Shown here: positions 34,154 to 42,818 of the stretch, one piece after another | How the letters are laid out: the number at the start of each line of letters is the position of its first letter | How positions within the stretch are numbered: the first letter of the stretch is position 1 | Assembly: GCF_900109945.1 (NCBI RefSeq) | Contig: NZ_FOBX01000015.1 | Coordinates: forward strand, 21,001-85,000 | Length of the DNA stretch: 64,000 nt | Direction of reading: 5' to 3' | Source of the DNA: Bradyrhizobium sp. OK095 | GTDB lineage: Bacteria > Pseudomonadota > Alphaproteobacteria > Rhizobiales > Xanthobacteraceae | Notes under the pieces: generated by a model | Told to the model about the DNA's origin: nothing | Databases searched by the model: none | Seen by the model: only the letters and a program-made list of their open reading frames with translations | Made by a program: the position numbers and the translations under genes

Positions 34154-35044
34154 TCATTTCTTCCCGCCGACCACGACCCCCGCCTTCTTTTCGATCGGCT
34201 TGATCGCTGCGGTGAAATCGGACTCGGCGCCTTCCGCACTGATCACCGTCTCCCACAACCGCCCGACAGCGTCAGCGACCTCCATCGACAGGCCGAGCTG
34301 CTTCATCTCCTCGAGCGCGAGCCGCACGTCCTTCACCATCAATCCGGTAGCGAAGCCGAAGTCGAACGTTCGCGGCAGCACCGCGCGCGGAAACTTGTCG
34401 CGGCTGGCGGTGTTCATGCCCGAGCCTGAATTGATGACGTCGATCATCACGGCAGGATCGAGTCCGGCCTTCACGCCCATCACCACCGCTTCCGACGTCG
34501 CCACCATCGCGGTCGCCGAGAGGAAATTGTTGGCGAGCTTCATGGTCTGCGCTGCACCCGGCTTCTCGCCGATGAAGAACACCTTTCCGATCACGTCGAG
34601 TGCCGGTCTCAACAGCTCGAAGTCCGCCTTCGGCCCCGACACCATCACCGCCAGCGTGCCCTTCTCGGCGCCGCCGACGCCGCCGGAGACGGGGCAGTCG
34701 ATCTGCACGATGTTGCGTTTTGCCAGAAGGCCGTGAATCTTCGAAGCCATCGTCGAGCCGACGGTGGAGAGATCGATGAAGCGTTTTGCGCGGCTCCCCT
34801 CGATCACGCCGTTAGCCCCCGTGGCGACCTCGAGTGAAGCTTGCAGTGAGGGCAGGCTCGCCATCACAGTCTCGACCTGGTCGGCGACGTCCTTCGGTGA
34901 TGTCGCAGCGGTCGCGCCGCGCGCGACGAGCTTGTCCGTGACCTCCTTGCGGGTGTCGAACACGACGAGCTTGTTGCCGGCCTCGATTAGCCGCCGCGCC
35001 ATCGGGAAACCCATGTTTCCGAGGCCGATGAATCCTATGTCCAT
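34154..35044 (-). CDS. 3-hydroxyisobutyrate dehydrogenase-family NAD(P) oxidoreductase
   Basis: A 296-residue beta-hydroxyacid dehydrogenase. The cofactor motif is IGFIGLGNMGFPMARRL (3-19). The substrate-site signature VSGGVGGAEKGTLAVMVSG is at about 118-136. The catalytic Lys is in AQTMKLANNFL (about 171). Asp in VFDTR after strand 2 does not decide between NAD and NADP. Family members act on 3-hydroxyisobutyrate, tartronate semialdehyde or succinic semialdehyde. It lies next to a carboxymuconolactone-decarboxylase-like gene with a palindromic repeat between them, so one mRNA is possible but not certain. Confidence 0.9.
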   Translation of the reverse strand: MDIGFIGLGNMGFPMARRLIEAGNKLVVFDTRKEVTDKLVARGATAATSPKDVADQVETVMASLPSLQASLEVATGANGVIEGSRAKRFIDLSTVGSTMASKIHGLLAKRNIVQIDCPVSGGVGGAEKGTLAVMVSGPKADFELLRPALDVIGKVFFIGEKPGAAQTMKLANNFLSATAMVATSEAVVMGVKAGLDPAVMIDVINSGSGMNTASRDKFPRAVLPRTFDFGFATGLMVKDVRLALEEMKQLGLSMEVADAVGRLWETVISAEGAESDFTAAIKPIEKKAGVVVGGKK

Positions 35045-35064
35045 GGTGTTGTTTCCTTATCCGT

Positions 35065-35151
35065 CGTCATTGCGAGGAGCGAAGCGACGAAGCAATCCAG
35101 GCTGTTTCCGCGGTGGGATACTGGATTGCTTCGCTTCGCTCGCAATGACGG
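35065..35151. repeat. Palindromic repeat, family B, copy 1
   Basis: The left end CGTCATTGCGAGGAGCGAAG mirrors the right end CGCTTCGCTCGCAATGACG, with inner arms AAGCAATCCAG and CTGGATTGCTT. It lies in the 136-bp gap between two same-strand genes. Confidence 0.85.
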
Positions 35152-35180
35152 AGCCATGCTTTGAGTGTTGCTTGTTGGGC

Positions 35181-35564
35181 TTACGCCTTCCCATCGATCT
35201 CCGCGAACACCTCGCGCGCGATGCGGAAGCTGTCGACGGCGGCCGGCATGCCGCCATAGATCGCGACCTGCATCAGGATCTCGCGGATCTCGTCGCGGCT
35301 GACGCCATTGGTCAATGCACCCTTGAGATGCGCGCGAAACTCGTGCTGGCGGTTGAGGATCGCGATCATCGCGATGTTGAGCATGCTGCGGGTCTTGCGC
35401 GGCAGCTCCTCGCGGCCCCACACCGTGCCCCAGCAATATTCGTTGAGCATCTCCTGGAACGGGCGGTTGAAATCGTCGACGCTCTTCAGGGCGTTGTTGA
35501 CGTAGGCCTCGCCCAGCACCGCTTTGCGGACTTCCAGGCCCTTGTCGTGCATCTTCTTGTCCAT
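35181..35564 (-). CDS. Carboxymuconolactone decarboxylase family protein
   Basis: A 127-residue, all-helical protein of the CMD family. It contains GLEVRKAVLGEAYVNNAL at the start, WGREELPRKTRSMLNIAMIAIL in the middle and GVSRDEIREILMQVAIYGGMPAA near the end. This is the pattern of PcaC-type 4-carboxymuconolactone decarboxylase. The AhpD-type CxxC is absent, so it is not a peroxidase. No other protocatechuate genes are adjacent, so the true substrate may differ. Confidence 0.85.
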   Translation of the reverse strand: MDKKMHDKGLEVRKAVLGEAYVNNALKSVDDFNRPFQEMLNEYCWGTVWGREELPRKTRSMLNIAMIAILNRQHEFRAHLKGALTNGVSRDEIREILMQVAIYGGMPAAVDSFRIAREVFAEIDGKA

Positions 35565-35744
35565 GGCGTTTCCTCTATTTCCCTTGCGTTTTCCTCGGGG
35601 ATGGCGCGCGGAAACTACGGGGTTGCGGCCGGCCAGTCACGTCCTCGTGTTATGCGGGAAAAGGGGTGTCTCCCGTACAGGAACGGATGCCTCAGTGCTG
35701 CCGTTGTGGTAGGCTTGGCTCTACCGGGCAACCTGGAGAGCTGA

Positions 35745-37682
35745 TTGAACGGCGTCATCCCCGACCCGTCAGATCCGATCCGCGATGACGACGCTCTGTC
35801 GCGGCTGAAGCTGGCGCAGGCCCTCGATCGGGCCATCTATGCCATCGCGTGGGAGCGTGCCTGGCCGAATCTGGCGCGGCTGCTGACCGTGGTTGGCCTG
35901 TTCCTGGTGGTGTCTTGGGCCGGGCTCTGGCTGGCCTTGCCCTTCCTCGCCCGCGCCATCGGCCTCGTCGTTTTCGCCGGCATCGCGATTGCCGTGCTGT
36001 TTCCGTTGATTCGCTTCCGCTGGCCGAGCCGCGAGGAAGCTCTCGGCCGGCTCGACCGCGGCTCCGGCATCCGTCACCGCCCGGCCACCACGCTCACGGA
36101 CACGCTGACCTCGCAGGACCCGATCGCAAAGGTGCTGTGGCAGGCGCAGCGCGAGCGCACGCTGGCCTCGCTCAAGCGCATCCGCGCCGGTCTGCCGCAG
36201 CCACGGCTGGCGCTGCATGATCCCTGGGCGCTGCGCGGGCTGGTGATGGTGATGCTGGTTGCGACCTTCTTCGCCGCCGGCGACGAACGCGCGATGCGGC
36301 TCGGCGCCGCCTTCGACTGGAACGGCGTGCTGGCCCCGACCAATGTGCGCGTCGATGCCTGGGTCACCCCGCCGCTCTACACCGGCAAGCCGCCGGTGAT
36401 CCTGTCGGCCGCCAACAAGGAGGCCGCGGCACTGCCGGCCAGTGGTCCGCTCGCCGTGCCCGCCGGCTCGACCCTGATCGTGCGCTCCTCCGGCGGGAGC
36501 CTCGATGTCGTCGTTTCCGGCGGCCTCAAGGAGGTCGCCCCTGCGGATGCCACGCCCAAGGGCACCAACGAGAAGCACTTTACCATCAGCGGTAACGGCA
36601 CCGCGCATGTCCGCGCGCCTTCCGGTCAGCCGCAATGGGCGTTCGCGGCGACGCCGGACCAACCGCCGACGATCACGTTGGCCAAGGATCCGGAGCGCCA
36701 GGCCCGCGGCGCGCTGCAGCTCTCCTACAAGATCGAGGACGATTACGGCGTTACCGGCGCCGAGGCGCAAATCGGCCTGCGCGCTGCCGATGTCGGCAAG
36801 GACGGCGCGAAGGAGGGCGATAGCAAGGTTGCCGCGCGGCCTCTGTTCCCGCCGCCGCAATTCCCGCTGGTGCTGCCGAATGCACGCACCCGCAACGGCG
36901 TCGGCCAGACGGTGAAGGATCTCAGCGAGGATCCCTATGCCGGCGCCGACGTCACGCTGACGCTCACCGCCAAGGACGAGGCCGGCAATGAGGCCAGGAG
37001 CGAGCCCTTCAACATGCGCCTGCCCGAGCGGCTGTTCACGAACTCGCTCGCCCGCGCGCTGATCGAGCAGCGCCGCATCCTCGCGCTCGATGCCAACAAG
37101 AACTCCGACGTCTACGCCGCGCTCGACGCGCTGATGATCGCGCCCGAATTGTTCACGCCGGATGCCGGCTGTTATCTCGGCCTGCGCAGCTTGGCGCTTC
37201 AGTTGGAGGCCGCCCGCACCGACGACGCGATGCGCGACGTGGTGGCGAGCATGTGGGCTTTCGCGGTCACCATCGAGGACGACGGTGTCGCCGGCAGCGT
37301 CAACGCGGCGCTGCGCGGGGCCCAGGACGCGCTCAAGCGGGCGCTGGAACGCGGCGCCAGCGAGGACGAGATCAGGGTGCTGACGCAGAAGCTGCGCGAG
37401 GCCATGGCCGGCAAGGTGCGCGATCTCGCCCGGCGCGCCGAGCAAAATCCGCTTGGACCCCGGCAGCCGTTCCCCGCCGAAGTTCAGCTCATCCTCGACA
37501 AGTCCGTCGAGCTGCGACAGAAGACCCAGAACGCCACGCCCGAGCAGCTCGAAGAGCTGGCGAAGCAGCAGGACGCCTTGCGCGATCAGCTTCAGGCCTA
37601 TCGGAAGTCGGCGAACAACCGGGCGAAGACGGGCAATGACGGGGCCAACCAGTCGACGCGAGACCGTAAATGCGGAAGCTAG
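35745..37682 (+). CDS. DUF4175/TIGR02302 family membrane protein, N-terminal part
   Basis: A 645-residue protein starting at TTG 35745, with GGAGAG four to five bases upstream. Two close hydrophobic helices (about residues 40-85) and a third near 160-175 (GLVMVMLVATFFAAG) anchor it. The large C-terminal part is periplasmic, with a DUF4175-like strand domain (WVTPPLYTGKPPVIL) and a helical tail (RALIEQRRILALDA). TIGR02302 proteins, as I recall them, run on into a Gln-rich coiled coil in one chain of roughly 800-900 residues; here the frame stops at 37682 and that part continues in the next frame. See the next entry and the findings. Confidence 0.75.
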   Translation: MNGVIPDPSDPIRDDDALSRLKLAQALDRAIYAIAWERAWPNLARLLTVVGLFLVVSWAGLWLALPFLARAIGLVVFAGIAIAVLFPLIRFRWPSREEALGRLDRGSGIRHRPATTLTDTLTSQDPIAKVLWQAQRERTLASLKRIRAGLPQPRLALHDPWALRGLVMVMLVATFFAAGDERAMRLGAAFDWNGVLAPTNVRVDAWVTPPLYTGKPPVILSAANKEAAALPASGPLAVPAGSTLIVRSSGGSLDVVVSGGLKEVAPADATPKGTNEKHFTISGNGTAHVRAPSGQPQWAFAATPDQPPTITLAKDPERQARGALQLSYKIEDDYGVTGAEAQIGLRAADVGKDGAKEGDSKVAARPLFPPPQFPLVLPNARTRNGVGQTVKDLSEDPYAGADVTLTLTAKDEAGNEARSEPFNMRLPERLFTNSLARALIEQRRILALDANKNSDVYAALDALMIAPELFTPDAGCYLGLRSLALQLEAARTDDAMRDVVASMWAFAVTIEDDGVAGSVNAALRGAQDALKRALERGASEDEIRVLTQKLREAMAGKVRDLARRAEQNPLGPRQPFPAEVQLILDKSVELRQKTQNATPEQLEELAKQQDALRDQLQAYRKSANNRAKTGNDGANQSTRDRKCGS

Positions 37683-38818
37683 GACGCGTGCCAGTATTGA
37701 AGGCGATATCGATCGCCTGCCTCGCCTTCCTGTTGGGGGGCGTCTCGCCCGTTGCTGCCCAGCAGGATCAGGATGTCGATGCCCTGCTCGATAGCGCCGA
37801 AAAGGCGATGCAGGATTCCGGCGACAGCCTCAGGCAGAAGGAATCCGGCAAGAGCCTGAACAATCAATCCGAAGCCATTCAGAAGCTCGAGGACTACAAG
37901 CGGGCGACGGAACGGAGCCAGTCCTCCAATCGCGATCGCTCCGTCATCACGCAACGCGATCTCGACGACCTCTTGAAGCAGATCGAGAAGGCGGCGAAGG
38001 AAGGCAATAAAGAAGCCGCCCAGCGCATGCTCGAGCAGCTCGCGCAGATCATGGAAAATCTCCAGATGGCGCAGCCGGGACAATCCGGCGAGAGCGAGAT
38101 GGAGCAGGCGCTGAACGAGCTCAGCGACATGATCCGCAAGCAGCAGCAATTGCGCGACAAGACTTTCAAGCAGGGGCAGGATTCCCGGCGTGACCGCTCG
38201 CGCGGCAAGCAGGGCGACCAGTCGATGTCGGACCTGCAGCAGGATCAGCAGTCGTTGCGCGACCGCCTGAAGAAGCTGCAGGACGAGCTCGCCAAGCGCG
38301 GCCTCACGCAGAAGGGACAAAAGGGCCAGAAGCAGCAAGGGCAGAAAGGCCAGCAAGGCGAGCAGGGACAGCCCGGCCAGAACGGCGACCAGGACGGCGA
38401 CGATGGTGATGACGACGGCAGTCTGGACTCCGCCGACGGCGCCATGGGTGATGCCGGCTCGAAGCTCGGCGACGGCAATGCGGATGGCGCCGTGGACGCG
38501 CAGGGCAAGGCGCTCGACGCCTTGCGCAAGGGTGCGCAGAAGATGGCCGAGGCGATGCAGCAGGGCGATGGCGACGGGCAGGGCGATGGCCCCGGCAACC
38601 GGGCCGGCCGCCAGCAGAGCGGCGGCAATCAGACCGATCCGCTTGGTCGCCCGCTTCACGGCCGCGAGTTCAGCGACGATTACACGGTCAAGATCCCCGG
38701 CGAGATCGACGCCCAGCGCGTCCGCCGCATCCTCGAAGAGCTCCGCCGTCGCCTGAGCGATCCCTCACGCCCGCAGATCGAGCTCGATTATATCGAGCGG
38801 CTGCTGAAGGATTTTTGA
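37670..38818 (+). CDS. TIGR02302 family, Gln-rich C-terminal part as a separate secreted ORF
   Basis: A 382-residue ORF overlapping the previous one by 13 bases in another frame. It begins with a convincing signal peptide (hydrophobic IACLAFLLGG, end SPVAAQ). Then come a helical, Gln/Lys/Asp-rich coiled coil (about 30-230), a low-complexity run of GQKGQ units and a Gly/Asp acidic stretch (about 225-260). The end is DPLGRPLHGREFSDDYTVKIPGEIDAQRVRRILEELRRR, which I associate with the C-terminus of the TIGR02302 family. The two ORFs therefore look like one family member split in two, or one that suffered a frameshift and kept both parts. Function unknown. Confidence 0.75.
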   Translation: MRKLGRVPVLKAISIACLAFLLGGVSPVAAQQDQDVDALLDSAEKAMQDSGDSLRQKESGKSLNNQSEAIQKLEDYKRATERSQSSNRDRSVITQRDLDDLLKQIEKAAKEGNKEAAQRMLEQLAQIMENLQMAQPGQSGESEMEQALNELSDMIRKQQQLRDKTFKQGQDSRRDRSRGKQGDQSMSDLQQDQQSLRDRLKKLQDELAKRGLTQKGQKGQKQQGQKGQQGEQGQPGQNGDQDGDDGDDDGSLDSADGAMGDAGSKLGDGNADGAVDAQGKALDALRKGAQKMAEAMQQGDGDGQGDGPGNRAGRQQSGGNQTDPLGRPLHGREFSDDYTVKIPGEIDAQRVRRILEELRRRLSDPSRPQIELDYIERLLKDF

Positions 38819-38834
38819 GCGCTACGCAGCTCCC

Positions 38835-38903
38835 GTAGCCCGCATGAGCGAAGCGACATGCGGGACCAGCGGCCCCGGATATCGCTCCGCTCATCCGGGC
38901 TAC
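38835..38903. repeat. Palindromic repeat, family A, copy 3 (diverged)
   Basis: Ends GTAGCCCGCATGAGCGAAGC and CGCTCATCCGGGCTAC; shorter and more diverged than the other copies. It lies between two convergent genes. Confidence 0.75.
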
Positions 38904-38914
38904 GACACCGACCG

Positions 38915-39289
38915 CTACGCCTTTTTCGCCGCCAGCGCGTCCGCCACCGCGGTGCGGATATCGGCGACCGAGAACGGCTTTGTCACGACGTCATGGACCA
39001 GCGCGTTGAGGTTCGAGGCGCGCTCGCGCTGATCGGCAAAGCCGGTCATCAGCAAAATCGTCAGGTCGGGGAAATCGCGCGCGGCGGACAGTGCCAGCGC
39101 GATGCCGTCCATCACGGGCATCTGGATGTCTGTGAGCAGCAGATCGAACGCGCCGTCGGCGCTGGTCAGGATTTCCAGCGCCTCGGCGCCGTCCTGCGCC
39201 GTGACGGTCTCGTGGCCGTCCATGGCGATGGCGCGCGCCACCAGCTGGCGCATCGAATCCTCGTCGTCGGCGATCAGTACTTTAGGCAT
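38915..39289 (-). CDS. CpdR-like single-domain response regulator
   Basis: A 124-residue receiver domain with no output domain. The acidic pocket is ADDEDS (7-12), the phosphoacceptor Asp is in LLLTDIQMPVMDGI (about 56), the switch Thr is in LMTGFAD and the Lys in VVTKPFSV. The LTDIQMPxMDGIxLA and MTGFA stretches closely resemble CpdR, which directs ClpXP proteolysis in the alphaproteobacterial cell cycle. Start at 39289. It lies about 50 bases after the MJ0042 protein gene on the same strand and divergent from ftsE, a cell-division setting that supports this reading. Confidence 0.85.
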   Translation of the reverse strand: MPKVLIADDEDSMRQLVARAIAMDGHETVTAQDGAEALEILTSADGAFDLLLTDIQMPVMDGIALALSAARDFPDLTILLMTGFADQRERASNLNALVHDVVTKPFSVADIRTAVADALAAKKA

Positions 39290-39338
39290 CAGATCGACCC
39301 TTGGGACGAACCTTCCCGTGCGGGACTCTACAAGCTGA

Positions 39339-40220
39339 TTATACGCTGCCGCCGGCGATGTCGCGCCGGTTGAAGAAGCGAACGTCGATATTGCGGCCTT
39401 CCGGCGGCGGTGAGGCCAGGCGCGAGCGGAAGAAGGCGCGCTCACCGGGTTGCAGCACGGTCTGTTCCAGCACGGTATTCCAGGCGTAGATCTCAGCGCC
39501 TTGCGCGTCGCGTACCGCAAAGCGCAGCCGCGGGATATCGAGCGGCTTTTTGCCTTGGCCGACGATCACACCCTCGATCACCAGCACCTGCTTACCGTCC
39601 ACGGTCTCGCTGGAGAGCTTGACGTCCTTGAAGGCCAGTCCGCGCAAATTCACGTCAAAGCCGGCCATCTTGTAGAACGCCGCCGTCTGCGGCAGCAGCC
39701 GTACCATGTCGCCGCGCCAGACGATGAGGGCCAGCACCAGCGCGCCCATGGCCGCGCAGGCGGTCGGCAGGCCGAAATAGGATTTTCGCGGCGCGACGGT
39801 CGGGACCTGACGCCTCACCCGTGCCCCGCGGCGGCTGCCGAACAGGCCACGGATCCAGGACTGGTGCTGCGCGCCGACGGCCTCCTCTTCGGCCTCCCGG
39901 GCGGCGGCCGACCACTCGTCCTCGATCTCCTTGGTGTCCTCGGCCGGCCAGTCGCCGGCAATCGAAGGGCTATCCACCACCGGCGTGTCGGCGTCGCCGT
40001 CGTCCTTGGCGTAGGAGTTCCACTCCGCGGCGAGGTCGGTCTGGTCGTCGGCCTGGCTGGCCGCGGCCATGGCCGGGACGGATGCCTCTTCGATGGCATC
40101 CTCGGCATGGGCGACCCAGGTCTCCTTGCAGCGGGAGCAGCGGACCGTCCGGCCGTTCGCCCCCAGGCTCGCAAGCTTGATGGCGTAGGATGTCGTACAA
40201 TGGGGGCAGACGATATGCAT
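39339..40220 (-). CDS. MJ0042 zinc-ribbon protein with C-terminal DUF3426-like domain
   Basis: A 293-residue protein. It starts with the MJ0042 zinc ribbon MHIVCPHCTTSYAI-x15-VRCSRCKETW (two CxxC pairs). A long acidic, Ala/Glu/Asp-rich linker follows (about 45-125), then one transmembrane helix (GLPTACAAMGALVLALIVW, about 160-178). The periplasmic C-terminal domain contains LSSETVDGKQVLVIEGVIVGQGKKPLD, typical of DUF3426. A second possible start is at 40238. Such proteins occur beside ftsEX in many alphaproteobacteria; function unknown. Confidence 0.85.
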   Translation of the reverse strand: MHIVCPHCTTSYAIKLASLGANGRTVRCSRCKETWVAHAEDAIEEASVPAMAAASQADDQTDLAAEWNSYAKDDGDADTPVVDSPSIAGDWPAEDTKEIEDEWSAAAREAEEEAVGAQHQSWIRGLFGSRRGARVRRQVPTVAPRKSYFGLPTACAAMGALVLALIVWRGDMVRLLPQTAAFYKMAGFDVNLRGLAFKDVKLSSETVDGKQVLVIEGVIVGQGKKPLDIPRLRFAVRDAQGAEIYAWNTVLEQTVLQPGERAFFRSRLASPPPEGRNIDVRFFNRRDIAGGSV

Positions 40221-40409
40221 GGGCGAGCCTTGATGCATGAACGAGGTCTTGAACGATTTTTGGACGAGTCTTGACGATGCCCTGCGGAACCGGGCGCCAG
40301 GATGCTACAAGGCGACCGTTAACGAACCGGAAACCATAACGGTCGCAAAGACCGTTGATTACGTGTGGCGGTGTGCCGCGGCGCGGCCCCCTCTCGAACG
40401 GAGCTGAAC

Positions 40410-41069
40410 TTGGTTCGGTTCGAAAATGTCGGATTGCGTTACGGTCTGGGGCCGGAGATCCTGCGCGACCTCAGCTTCCAGATTCCGGCGCATTCGTTCC
40501 AGTTCCTCACCGGCCCGTCCGGCGCCGGCAAGACGTCACTCTTGCGCCTGTTGTTCCTGTCGCACCGGCCGACGCGGGGCCTCGTCAACCTATTCGGCCA
40601 CGATATCTCGCAGCTCGGCAAGGACGAGATCGCCGACTTACGCAAGCGCATCGGTATCGTGCTCCAGGACTTCCGCCTGCTCGACCACATGACCACCTAC
40701 GAGAACGTGGCACTGCCGTTCCGCGTCATGGGCCGCAGCGAGTCGAGCTATCGGAAAGAAGTCATCGATCTCTTGCGCTGGGTCGGGCTCGGCGAGCGTA
40801 TGGATGCGCTGCCGCCGATCCTGTCGGGCGGCGAGAAGCAGCGCGCGGCGATCGCGCGCGCGGTGATCTCGCGGCCGCAGCTGCTGCTCGCGGACGAGCC
40901 GACCGGCAGCGTCGATCCGACGCTCGGGCGCCGCCTGCTGCGGCTCTTCATCGAGCTCAACAAATCAGGCACTGCCGTCATCATCGCGACCCACGACATT
41001 GCGCTGATGGACCAGTACGAGGCGCGCCGCTTCGTGCTGCACCAGGGACGGTTGCACGTCTATGAGTAG
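40410..41069 (+). CDS. ftsE: Cell division ATP-binding protein FtsE
   Basis: A 219-residue ABC ATPase. The start is TTG 40410 with GGAG upstream, giving MVRFENVGLRYG; no ATG is available at the right place. Walker A GPSGAGKT, Q-loop VLQDFRLL, signature LSGGEKQR, Walker B LLLADEPTGSVD and the H-loop THD are all present. With FtsX it forms a complex that activates peptidoglycan hydrolases at the septum. It overlaps ftsX by eight bases. Confidence 0.95.
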   Translation: MVRFENVGLRYGLGPEILRDLSFQIPAHSFQFLTGPSGAGKTSLLRLLFLSHRPTRGLVNLFGHDISQLGKDEIADLRKRIGIVLQDFRLLDHMTTYENVALPFRVMGRSESSYRKEVIDLLRWVGLGERMDALPPILSGGEKQRAAIARAVISRPQLLLADEPTGSVDPTLGRRLLRLFIELNKSGTAVIIATHDIALMDQYEARRFVLHQGRLHVYE

Positions 41070-42030
41070 GACCGACGAGCGCGGCGTGCTGGTTGACCTC
41101 GGACAGGAGCGTCCGCAGCTTCCGGCCAGGGCGCGCAACATGTCGCCGATCGTGCCGCGCGCCTCGATCCAGGGCCGCGCGCTGGTCGCCGTCGTCGCCA
41201 TCATGACGTTCCTGGCGTCGATGACCACGGGCACGGTGCTGCTGGTCAGCGCCTCCGCGGCAGAATGGCAGTCGGATGTCGCGAGCGAAATCACCATCCA
41301 GGTCCGCCCCCAGACCGGCCGCGATCTCGATCGCGACACCATTGCGGTCACCGAGGCCATGCGTGCGCAAGCCGGCATCGTCGAGGTCAAGCCGTTCAGC
41401 AAGGATGAGAGCGGCAAGCTGCTCGAGCCCTGGCTCGGCACCGGACTGTCGATGGACGATCTGCCGGTGCCGCGCATGATCATCGCACGCGTGCAGCCCG
41501 GCACGGCGCTCGACCTCGGCGCCCTGCGCGCCCGCGTGACGCAAGCGGCGCCGAGCGCCAGCGTCGACGATCACCGCGCCTGGATCGAGCGCATGCGCTC
41601 GATGACGAACGCCACGGTGCTCGCCGGTCTCGGCATCCTCGCGCTCGTCATCGTCGCCACCATCATCTCGGTCTCGTTCGCGACCCGCGGCGCCATGGCA
41701 GCGAACCGTCCGATCGTCGAGGTCCTGCACTTCGTCGGCGCCGGTGACCGCTACATCGCCAATCGTTTCTTGCGGCATTTCCTGCGACTAGGTCTCGAAG
41801 GCGGCGTGATCGGCGGCGGCGCCGCCATGCTGGTGTTCGGCTTCTCCGAGTCGATCGCCGGCTGGTTTTCAGGTACGCCCGTCGGTGACCAGTTCGCAGC
41901 TCTGCTCGGCACCTTCTCGCTGCGGCCGTCCGGCTACATCGTGCTCGCGGTGCAGGCGGTGCTGATCGGCGCCATCACCGCGGTCGCCTCGCGCCAGACG
42001 CTGTTCGCGACACTGAATGATGTCGACTAG
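41062..42030 (+). CDS. ftsX: Cell division protein FtsX
   Basis: A 322-residue permease-like subunit. An N-terminal cytoplasmic tail (about 1-35) leads to a first helix (ALVAVVAIMTFLASMTTGTVLLV). An extracytoplasmic domain (about 65-175, which contacts a murein hydrolase or its activator) and three more helices follow. ALVIVATIISVSFATRGAMAANRPIVEVLHFVGA is the FtsX cytoplasmic-loop signature. It is coupled to ftsE through ATGAGTAG. Confidence 0.93.
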   Translation: MSRTDERGVLVDLGQERPQLPARARNMSPIVPRASIQGRALVAVVAIMTFLASMTTGTVLLVSASAAEWQSDVASEITIQVRPQTGRDLDRDTIAVTEAMRAQAGIVEVKPFSKDESGKLLEPWLGTGLSMDDLPVPRMIIARVQPGTALDLGALRARVTQAAPSASVDDHRAWIERMRSMTNATVLAGLGILALVIVATIISVSFATRGAMAANRPIVEVLHFVGAGDRYIANRFLRHFLRLGLEGGVIGGGAAMLVFGFSESIAGWFSGTPVGDQFAALLGTFSLRPSGYIVLAVQAVLIGAITAVASRQTLFATLNDVD

Positions 42031-42102
42031 GTCCGATAAACCGGACTCCACTTCGCCTCAAAACGTCCTAAAATCATCCGGGGAAGGGATCACCGACATC
42101 AC

Positions 42103-42807
42103 ATGACCTCGCCGACCGACGATCGATTGCCGAAAATGCCGCGCGGCTGGCTGCGTGCGGCATTGGTGTCGACGATTGCACTCGTCTTCGTCGGCGCGGC
42201 GGCGGGCTTCGTCGCGTTCCTCACGCAATTGCGCGGCGCGGAGATTGCGCCGGACCGCAAGGCTGACGGCATCGTGGTCCTGACCGGCGGCTCCTCGCGG
42301 GTGTCGGACGCGATGGAGCTTTTGGCGGCAGGCTACGGCAGGCGGCTGCTGATCTCGGGCGTGCATCCGACCTCGACGGCGAGCGACATCTCCCGGACCT
42401 TGCCGGAGAACCAGACCTTCATGACCTGCTGCGTCGACCTCGACCGCTCCGCGCTCTCGACCCGCGGCAATGCGGCGGAGACGCGGCGCTGGGCCGAGGG
42501 GCGCGGCTTCAAGTCGCTGATCGTGGTCACCTCGAACTATCACATGCCGCGCGCGCTGGTGGAATTCTCGCATGCGATGCCGGAGACCACGCTGATCCCG
42601 TTCGCGGTGGTCGGCGACAAATGGCGCGAGGAGCCATGGTGGACCTCGGCCTCCACCTTGCGGCTGCTGTTGTCCGAATATGTCAAGTATATCGCGGCCG
42701 AGCTCAGGGTGCGGCTGGAGGATTTCGGGATTGACCTTTCGCCCGAGATGTCGGAGCAGCCTGCAGGCCTGACGCCGAAGCGGCCCGCGACGGCACAGGC
42801 CAATTGA
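42103..42807 (+). CDS. YdcF family (DUF218) envelope protein
   Basis: A 234-residue protein with one N-terminal helix (LVSTIALVFVGAAAGFVAFL) and a DUF218 domain. ADGIVVLTGGSSRVSDAMELL, RRLLISGV, STRGNAAETRRWA and VVTSNYHMPRAL (conserved His) are the family motifs. DUF218 proteins such as SanA and ElyC affect envelope permeability and peptidoglycan or lipid-carrier metabolism. It lies between ftsX and plsC on the same strand. Confidence 0.9.
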   Translation: MTSPTDDRLPKMPRGWLRAALVSTIALVFVGAAAGFVAFLTQLRGAEIAPDRKADGIVVLTGGSSRVSDAMELLAAGYGRRLLISGVHPTSTASDISRTLPENQTFMTCCVDLDRSALSTRGNAAETRRWAEGRGFKSLIVVTSNYHMPRALVEFSHAMPETTLIPFAVVGDKWREEPWWTSASTLRLLLSEYVKYIAAELRVRLEDFGIDLSPEMSEQPAGLTPKRPATAQAN

Positions 42808-42818
42808 TCGGATCGCCG

